From assembly GCA_031268525.1 (NCBI GenBank), contig JAIRXA010000031.1, positions 1-9,638 on the forward strand: a DNA stretch of 9,638 nt. The letters run 5' to 3'. Both the position numbers and the translations under genes were made by a program. Positions 1 through 5,145 of the stretch are shown piece by piece. The notes under the pieces were generated by a model. The model searched no databases. It was given only the letters and a program-made list of their open reading frames with translations, and was not told the origin of the DNA. The first letter of the stretch is position 1; every line of letters begins with the position of its first letter. The stretch comes from Coriobacteriales bacterium (GTDB lineage Bacteria; Actinomycetota; Coriobacteriia; Coriobacteriales; UBA8131).

Positions 1-728
1 ATGTTGTCGTGAGTGCCGCTGCCCTCAGCAAGCCTGTAGATGATCCGAGCCTTCTCCTCAAGATCGGTCGGCAGCTCCAAAATGTCCGCCAACTGTTCGT
101 CACTGATGCCTTTATATGCCCCATCAGAACAGAGAAGATACGTGGCGGATACTGTTCCGCAGTGGTCGTCACCAGCTATCGCGGGCCTGAAGCGGTCTCT
201 CTTCGCCCCCAGGAAACGTGTAATGGTGTTGTTCAGTATCGCCTGCTCCCCCTCATCGACAGGAACACACCCGTCCATCTCTCTCTCCTTCAGCCGCGTG
301 TGATCCTCACTGAGCTGCAAGAAAGCGCCGTCGCAAAGGCGATAGACGCGTGTGTCTCCTGCGTTGAGCACAAGATACCCGTCCTCGTCCAGATAAAGGG
401 CAGCAACGGTTGTCTTCATATCTGCACAACGTGTGTCCTTTTTCTGCTCTATTTTCACTTTGTCGTCAGCCTTGAAGAGCTCGGCACACAGGGTAAACGG
501 ATCTTGCTTCTTATCGCAGGCGTCCATCAGGCTCAGCGCCGCCGTGGATGCCGCCTTGTCGCCGAACCCGCAACCGCCAACACCGTCACAGATGACCGCT
601 ATGAAGTGCTCTTTTGCCTGCCCAACAAGCTCACCGTTCTTGATCAGATTGCCGTCCACCATGATGCGGTCCTCGTTCTTGTCTCGACACCGTCCACTGT
701 TGGTGAGCGCATAGAAGTCATAGTGCAT
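1..728 (-). CDS. PP2C-family Ser/Thr protein phosphatase (3' end cut by window)
   Basis: This encodes a cytosolic metal-dependent protein phosphatase, read from ATG at 728; 242 codons are in the window. Visible PP2C motifs in order: GxxRxxNED (G12, R15, N18-E19-D20), DGVGG (48-52), the GDTRVYR strand (124-130), LSEDHT (139-144), LLCSDG (198-203) and a terminal DN pair (241-242). These supply the aspartates that normally bind the two metal ions. Family members usually end 5-15 residues after the DN motif, so little is missing. Its ATG lies inside the last codons of the upstream PLP-enzyme gene (11-base overlap, ATGCACTATGA), which implies translational coupling. The expected role is dephosphorylating Ser/Thr residues, perhaps on another protein of this cluster. 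No kinase of the usual Hanks type is visible, so it would have to lie beyond the left edge or elsewhere. The family call is very secure; the substrate is unknown. Confidence 0.95.
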   Translation of the reverse strand, partial: MHYDFYALTNSGRCRDKNEDRIMVDGNLIKNGELVGQAKEHFIAVICDGVGGCGFGDKAASTAALSLMDACDKKQDPFTLCAELFKADDKVKIEQKKDTRCADMKTTVAALYLDEDGYLVLNAGDTRVYRLCDGAFLQLSEDHTRLKEREMDGCVPVDEGEQAILNNTITRFLGAKRDRFRPAIAGDDHCGTVSATYLLCSDGAYKGISDEQLADILELPTDLEEKARIIYRLAEGSGTHDN

Positions 729-1659
729 AATCACCCGCGTTGTCTGTGTCTGCGCCTACAGCATCTGCACCTGCGCTGTCACTGGTTATCCTCTTACGCG
801 ACAGGCGCGCCAAAGACCCGATATCGTACGTGCCATCGATGCTGTTCCCGCTTCCGCGTTTGTCCAGGTCTGGGCTGTCATTCCTTTGGGATACATCCCA
901 TTGCTTAAGACGCACGGCGAGTAGCACGGCTGCCAATGGGTGTGGGCGCAGAGAGAGCGCATCGGGATGCGGCTCTGCAATTCCGGCGGTCATCTGCCGA
1001 ATAGGATGTCCACCGCAGGCCACGAGGTGTTCCCAAAGCCCCCAATCTCGGGCGACAACCATCCCTCCCTCGCCTATGTCTATCGGCTCCTTGCCTGGCC
1101 CAAAGCTGAAGACCGCCAGATCGCCTGCCGTACCGGCTGGATGCCCCTTGAACCTGTAGCCGAACACGCGGGCACAGTCCTCGATCACCAGCACCTCAGG
1201 AGGGAAGATGGCGCGTATTGCAGCCGTGTCAACGCCCTCCCCAAGGTGGCTCACAACGATTGCCCTGGTTTTGGCGCTTATATGACTCAGCAGACCTGCC
1301 CCGTCCTTTTGGACATAGCACCTGTTTGGCACGACCACGGCTGTGGCGCCAAGAGTCTGTACCATGACCAGAGTCGCCCCCCAATCGTGTGCTGGTATGA
1401 TAACCTCGCAGCCTGCGCCCAAACCGATTGCTCTCATTGCTATGAGCATCCCCGCCGTGGCGCTGGGCACCATCAGGGAGGGTCGCCCCTCATGCAGGCT
1501 TGCAAACAGTCTCTCGGCCTCACGGACTGCACCGCAACCGGTAATTTGACTGGTTGTCTCGCTCGGCATGCTCTCGTTCATCCACAAAGCAAGGTCGGCA
1601 ATGACGCTTTCAAGCCAGTTGCTGTCCGAGTGTAGGTGCTGCTTGCTTTCTGCGCTCAT
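718..1659 (-). CDS. DegT/DnrJ/EryC1/StrS-fold PLP enzyme, shortened C-terminal domain
   Basis: 313 residues from ATG at 1659, chosen because GAGGTGG sits just upstream; an upstream in-frame ATG at 1728 lies inside the ATPase gene and lacks such a site. The large PLP domain follows the sugar-aminotransferase pattern: GCGAVREAER (41-50), a PSATAGM loop (65-71) where the family has SGTAAL, IPAHDW (88-93), VSHLG (136-140), VIEDCARVFGY (158-168, D161 expected to pair with the PLP ring nitrogen), FSFGPGK (184-190, K190 as Schiff-base lysine) and GEGG (196-199). Cofactor residues therefore look intact. After HPLAAVLLAVRLKQWD (240-255) the usual small C-terminal domain is replaced by about 55 residues rich in Ser, Asp and Gly. 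Family members are usually 370-400 residues. It may be a true transaminase, a PLP-dependent modifying enzyme or a non-catalytic relative; the substrate is unknown. It sits 10 bases after the ATPase gene and overlaps the phosphatase gene. Confidence 0.88.
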   Translation of the reverse strand: MSAESKQHLHSDSNWLESVIADLALWMNESMPSETTSQITGCGAVREAERLFASLHEGRPSLMVPSATAGMLIAMRAIGLGAGCEVIIPAHDWGATLVMVQTLGATAVVVPNRCYVQKDGAGLLSHISAKTRAIVVSHLGEGVDTAAIRAIFPPEVLVIEDCARVFGYRFKGHPAGTAGDLAVFSFGPGKEPIDIGEGGMVVARDWGLWEHLVACGGHPIRQMTAGIAEPHPDALSLRPHPLAAVLLAVRLKQWDVSQRNDSPDLDKRGSGNSIDGTYDIGSLARLSRKRITSDSAGADAVGADTDNAGDYAL

Positions 1660-1669
1660 TCTGGCCACC

Positions 1670-3385
1670 TCAGTAGCCTGCCTGTCGCAAGTCGAGGATA
1701 TGGGTATGGAGCTTGTCTCTATCCACATCGCCTGTCCCCATGTCTATGAACGGCAGCAGATATGTAGGCGGCACGTAATCTGTAATGCCTGCCCTCCAAG
1801 CGGCGGTCCAAGGCATGTAGTCATCGGGGAGCGTAAACAGCACAGCCTCCATGGACGCTTTCTGCTCGGTAAGGCCGAATACGCAATGCGTCCGCTTCAG
1901 AGCATGCTCTATGTCGCTGGCAACAACCGTTGCTGACCCGCGCCTGTGAGCGCTGACGCGAGCGCTATTTAAGATGAGCTGGATCTGGCGTCCATCGATG
2001 GGCTGGCCGAATGTCGTAGATGCGGCATGGGCAGCGCCGTTCTCAAGGGTGACGCCTTTCTCTGTTGCTTTCAGCTCCATAATGTGTGCGCGGTCGCCCG
2101 GCGACGATGCTTCAAGCACCGGCAATACGATCATGCGGCTTCTGATGGCCGCATCCAACCCCCCTGGGTTGTTGGTGAGTGCCAGGATGGAAAGTTCCGA
2201 GGGAGCGCCAGTGTCGCCTGTCTTGGACATGATCATACCGCGCAGCGAGGGATAGACCGAGCTTGACTCACTTGTCGCGGAATCCGCACGCTTACTCAGC
2301 AAGCCTTGGTCGGCCTCGTCAATTATCAGCAGTACCCGTCCACAGCTCTCCACGATCTTGAATACATTAGCCATATTTTGCTCGGATTCGCCCACCCATT
2401 TGCTCAAGGGGGATTGAAGCAGCACGGGCACGGCGTCTAACGCATGGGCGATTGCGATAGCTACCGTGTTCTTTCCGGTGCCTGGAGGACCGGCGAGGAT
2501 CAACCGAAGACTGGTTTCGCCTATACCTATCTGATTGTTAACGTATGCCTTGACGTTATGGAGTCCGGCAACCTCATCAAAGGTTCTCGCTTCATCAAGG
2601 ACGAGCAAGCTGTCTCCTGCAAGCCGGGCTATCACCTTACGCTTTTCGGCAAGCACGGTCTTCATTGTTAGGGGCTTATCTGCCGTCGAGGAGTAGCGCA
2701 TCCGGGATATTGAATCGAGGCTCATGCCTCCAGCAGCACGGGCAAGACGGTCAGGAGCCAGACTACCTTCTAAGAAAAGGGGATGCTCCTGATGAATCAG
2801 CCATCGCTCTATAGCTCCGCGACGCTCCGTCTCACCGGGCAGGGACACATCGATGGTGGCAACCCCGTCCATGGCGAGTAGACGTTGGTCGATGGAGCCT
2901 GCTCGGGAGATCAGCACTATGCGATGGCCAGAGGCCTGAAACTCGTAGTTCACTGCCCGTGACTCAAATTGTTCCATGATGCGGCTGGTCTCATAGGTGG
3001 AAGCGTTGGCCCCCGAGCAAGGGAGTAGGCCATCCGCCCAGTCAACGACCAGCAGACAAGGCCTACCCTCCTGCTCCATGGCTTGGAATATCTCGTCGAT
3101 ACTGATGGTTGGCGAGTCTTCTGGCGCGACTTGAGGCAAACGCCTTACGGCAAGCCCCTCTTGAGCTACAACTGCCGATGCGCCTCCTGCTAGCGAGTAA
3201 CGCACGGTTGGCATACCGTGCTCAGCAGCCTTGGAAGCAAGCACGAGTTCTATTCGCGTGTTCGTCTCTCCGTTAAAGAAGATATCATCGGTGTTGCCGG
3301 TGAGCACCACCAGGTTGTTGTTCTTGAAAGCATCCTCCAGAGCATCCGAGATGTTCTGTGTGCGTAGCGTCTTGTGGTCAGCCAT
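1670..3385 (-). CDS. Classic AAA-type ATPase with N-terminal degenerate NTPase-like domain
   Basis: 571 residues from ATG at 3385; GGAGG at 3400-3396, inside the end of the preceding gene, is the ribosome site, and the genes are 2 bases apart. Residues 1-240 resemble the N-terminal domain of Ycf46/SpoVK-like AAA proteins (LVVLTGNTDDIFF at 25-37 and LLVVDWAD at 111-118, without a P-loop). The catalytic AAA module follows: Walker A GPPGTGKN (299-306), pore-loop region SKWVGESEQN (328-337), Walker B VLLIIDEAD (351-359; D356, E357), sensor 1 LALTNNP (401-407), arginine-finger region IRSRM (414-418) and a sensor-2-like DGRQIQLIL (464-472). A C-terminal tail of about 70 residues is unassigned. It probably remodels or unfolds a protein partner; the adjacent coiled-coil protein is the obvious candidate. 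Asn306 replaces the usual Mg-binding Thr/Ser of Walker A, which could weaken hydrolysis. The AAA call is secure; its target is unknown. Confidence 0.93.
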   Translation of the reverse strand: MADHKTLRTQNISDALEDAFKNNNLVVLTGNTDDIFFNGETNTRIELVLASKAAEHGMPTVRYSLAGGASAVVAQEGLAVRRLPQVAPEDSPTISIDEIFQAMEQEGRPCLLVVDWADGLLPCSGANASTYETSRIMEQFESRAVNYEFQASGHRIVLISRAGSIDQRLLAMDGVATIDVSLPGETERRGAIERWLIHQEHPLFLEGSLAPDRLARAAGGMSLDSISRMRYSSTADKPLTMKTVLAEKRKVIARLAGDSLLVLDEARTFDEVAGLHNVKAYVNNQIGIGETSLRLILAGPPGTGKNTVAIAIAHALDAVPVLLQSPLSKWVGESEQNMANVFKIVESCGRVLLIIDEADQGLLSKRADSATSESSSVYPSLRGMIMSKTGDTGAPSELSILALTNNPGGLDAAIRSRMIVLPVLEASSPGDRAHIMELKATEKGVTLENGAAHAASTTFGQPIDGRQIQLILNSARVSAHRRGSATVVASDIEHALKRTHCVFGLTEQKASMEAVLFTLPDDYMPWTAAWRAGITDYVPPTYLLPFIDMGTGDVDRDKLHTHILDLRQAGY

Positions 3386-3387
3386 GA

Positions 3388-4209
3388 TTAACTCGCCTCC
3401 ATCATTTTGTTGGTGTGCTTTACTGTCGTCTTGTGGAGAGACTTGGGCCCAGACTTCCCTGATCCATCTTTGGCGCTCACCCACCCGGCGGCCAGGTTGG
3501 CGGCGTGCATCTTGCCTGCCTTGCGCAGCATATCGCCCCCCTTGGTGCTACCATGCTTACGTGACTTACACGGCTTGCCCAGCTTGATGCCGCTCCTCTC
3601 AAGCTCTTCTACTATGCGCTCATCTGCTTTCTTGCAAGCCTCCCCAGTAAGCCCTGCGCCGTCACGCATGAGATTGAGATTCTTGTCGATGCCAATGACT
3701 CGCACCTCGTGGCCTCTGGTGGCCTGGATTGCGCTTGCCGTGTGCCCCTCCACGCTGATAGTCTGGTACCCTAGCCTTTGCAGGGCACCCTCTGTGATGC
3801 TTGCATACATGCGGCGCTCCTGCGTTGCCGTCTCCACGGCTGCCTGCCTGATTGCAGTCGACACCTTCTGTTGAGCGACTTGAGCGGCAGCTACATCAGT
3901 CTCTCTTGTCTTTTGCAACTGAGCAAGGGACTGCTTGGCATCAAGCAGCATGCTCTTGGTAGTTGCAGATAGGTCCAGGGCAACCTGTGCTTTGTCGAGT
4001 AGCGTCTCGGCACGTGCGACAAGCGTTTGCTGGTCGCCAACATTGAGCAGACTCATCTTGTCTGCCTGGGCCAGCAGGTCTTGGGAGCCCAAGCCGTTCA
4101 AGACATTTGTTGGGAGCTTCCCAAACTGTTCTTCGAGGTTCTGTCGCGCCACCTCCTCGATGAGCAGCAGGGGCTGAGGGATGGTCTTTGTTGTCTCTTC
4201 GCGTGACAT
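3388..4209 (-). CDS. Unrecognised coiled-coil protein with small C-terminal domain and basic tail
   Basis: 273 residues from ATG at 4209, preceded by TTGGAG. No signal peptide or membrane segment is visible, so it is probably cytosolic. Residues 1-13 (MSREETTKTIPQP) are almost identical to the start of the upstream chimeric gene. Residues 15-135 are Ala/Gln/Leu-rich and strongly helical, probably coiled coil. Residues 135-215 look like a compact alpha/beta unit, with LGYQTISVEG (146-155), EVRVIGID (168-175) and a GxxGxxC (185-192) leading into a helix. This is faintly like the small DUF2997-type proteins that accompany Ycf46-like ATPases, but the likeness is weak. Residues 210-270 are Lys/Arg/His-rich, suggesting binding to nucleic acid, acidic protein or membrane surface. 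Being 2 bases upstream of the AAA gene makes it a candidate adaptor or substrate of that ATPase. I do not recognise the family. Confidence 0.85.
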   Translation of the reverse strand: MSREETTKTIPQPLLLIEEVARQNLEEQFGKLPTNVLNGLGSQDLLAQADKMSLLNVGDQQTLVARAETLLDKAQVALDLSATTKSMLLDAKQSLAQLQKTRETDVAAAQVAQQKVSTAIRQAAVETATQERRMYASITEGALQRLGYQTISVEGHTASAIQATRGHEVRVIGIDKNLNLMRDGAGLTGEACKKADERIVEELERSGIKLGKPCKSRKHGSTKGGDMLRKAGKMHAANLAAGWVSAKDGSGKSGPKSLHKTTVKHTNKMMEAS

Positions 4210-5076
4210 GGTTTCTCCAATCGTCGTGTTATCTTATAGGTTGGATAGGTCGGATTCGTCAGGGTGGGCTTCGTTTGTGCGGACGTCGGCCGCATAGGCT
4301 GTGCCGTCCACCCAGTCCTCGTCCTCAGCCTCCTGAGGAACAAGTGTTGGGCCACCATCGACCACATCGCCCTTGCCCTGTTCCTGTTTGGCGCGCTCAG
4401 TTCGAGACGTCACGTTTGTCGTCGCCGGTTCGTACCTGCCTCGGACCCTGCGGATGTGCAGGAACAAGGGCAGTGCCATGCCCAGCCACAGTTCGGCAGG
4501 TAATGTCAGGCACTCAGCCACAGCATAGAGCGCGGTCTCCTGCTCGATCCTCGTCTGCAGGCTTGCCAGCTTGCCCTTATCCACAGCCAGGGCTAAGGCA
4601 TCCCCATCGTCGAGAGATGCTGTAGCCGCATTAGCCTCAAGCGTGGTGATGGTATTTTGCAGACGTATCATCTCGTCGGTATGTGCGATTTCGGCACGCA
4701 CCGAAGAAAAGTAGGAGGCGAAGAGGCACAATACCAGGAGAATGACCACCGTTAAGATGATGCTGATGCGGAACCGCGCCTCGGTGATGAGCTTGGCCTG
4801 ATGGCGCTCGAAGAGCACAGTGAGCCAAACTGAGCAACCCGCAAGCATAGCCACAAAAAGCAGGGCGATAGCTGCCGAAACTACAAAGTTATGAGTAATC
4901 CCCATAGCCAGCTGGAACAGCAGCAGCATGTTGGTGGCGGCAACAACCAGCCAGAGCACGAACTTCAGGACTATCGTCTTCATGTCTTTGGCGGAAGGCT
5001 CGATGCCATTGGGAAACTCTGCCAAGGCCTCGTTTGCCTCTTCGTGTGCCAAGGCTACCGCTCGCTCATGTGCCGT
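4171..5076 (-). repeat. Tandem duplication unit, second copy (906 bp after internal deletion)
   Basis: This copy runs from codon 14 of the chimeric gene through its stop, the spacer and the first 13 codons of the coiled-coil gene. At its upstream edge (5076/5077) similarity to the coiled-coil gene stops and similarity to the large membrane gene begins, which marks the original duplication junction. Its length fits the first copy exactly: 1467 - 570 + 9 = 906. The deletion point lies close to 4360, where sequence matching 5247-5262 meets sequence matching 5831 onward. Confidence 0.88.
4203..4239 (-). promoter_or_regulatory. Duplicated spacer and ribosome-binding site before the coiled-coil gene
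   Basis: These 37 bases are identical to 5109-5145. They hold the stop codon of the chimeric gene, the 24-base spacer with TTGGAG and the ATG of the coiled-coil gene. The wider 69-base match (4171-4239 with 5077-5145) has only four differences. The match drops sharply on the upstream coding side, where the two protein tails differ. Confidence 0.8.
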
Positions 5077-5115
5077 TGGCTGGGGGATGGTCTTTGTCGT
5101 CTCTTCGTGTGACAT
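4234..5115 (-). CDS. Chimeric membrane protein: start of the coiled-coil gene fused to the membrane domain of the large gene
   Basis: 293 residues from ATG at 5115 (TTGGAG upstream). Residues 1-13 match the start of the downstream 273-residue protein (12 of 13 identical). From residue 14 on it aligns without gaps to residues 127-365 of the upstream 593-residue protein, and by hand count about 73% of residues 29-228 are identical. Membrane segments are likely at 48-70, 75-98 and 118-137, plus a weaker one near 198-220, with the charged FERHQAKLITEARFR stretch (102-116) between. After residue 252 the sequence jumps to the end of the large protein's last InlB-type repeat: PTLVPQEAEDEDWVDGTAY (256-274) matches PAFIPEKADDEIWADGRVY (559-577). 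It thus lacks the large protein's N-terminal helix, its main coiled coil and both repeats. The frame is intact and the divergence pattern looks protein-like, so it is probably functional, perhaps as a partner subunit. Biochemical role unknown. Confidence 0.88.
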   Translation of the reverse strand: MSHEETTKTIPQPTAHERAVALAHEEANEALAEFPNGIEPSAKDMKTIVLKFVLWLVVAATNMLLLFQLAMGITHNFVVSAAIALLFVAMLAGCSVWLTVLFERHQAKLITEARFRISIILTVVILLVLCLFASYFSSVRAEIAHTDEMIRLQNTITTLEANAATASLDDGDALALAVDKGKLASLQTRIEQETALYAVAECLTLPAELWLGMALPLFLHIRRVRGRYEPATTNVTSRTERAKQEQGKGDVVDGGPTLVPQEAEDEDWVDGTAYAADVRTNEAHPDESDLSNL

Positions 5116-5145
5116 GGTTTCTCCAATCGTCGTGTTATCTTATAG
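5109..5145 (-). promoter_or_regulatory. Duplicated spacer and ribosome-binding site before the chimeric gene
   Basis: This is the partner copy of 4203-4239, identical over 37 bases. It holds the stop codon of the large membrane gene, the 24-base spacer with TTGGAG and the ATG of the chimeric gene. It implies that the chimeric and coiled-coil proteins have the same translation-initiation signal and hence probably similar initiation rates. Confidence 0.8.

Noticed and set aside
9..908. Plus-strand open frame of 299 codons
   Set aside because: It is antisense to the phosphatase and the end of the PLP-enzyme gene. Its translation is rich in Cys, Arg, His and Leu without motifs, while the minus-strand frame has all PP2C motifs.
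940..1635. Plus-strand open frame of 231 codons
   Set aside because: It is antisense to the PLP-enzyme gene, which has a clear family pattern. It has no ribosome site and no recognisable domain.
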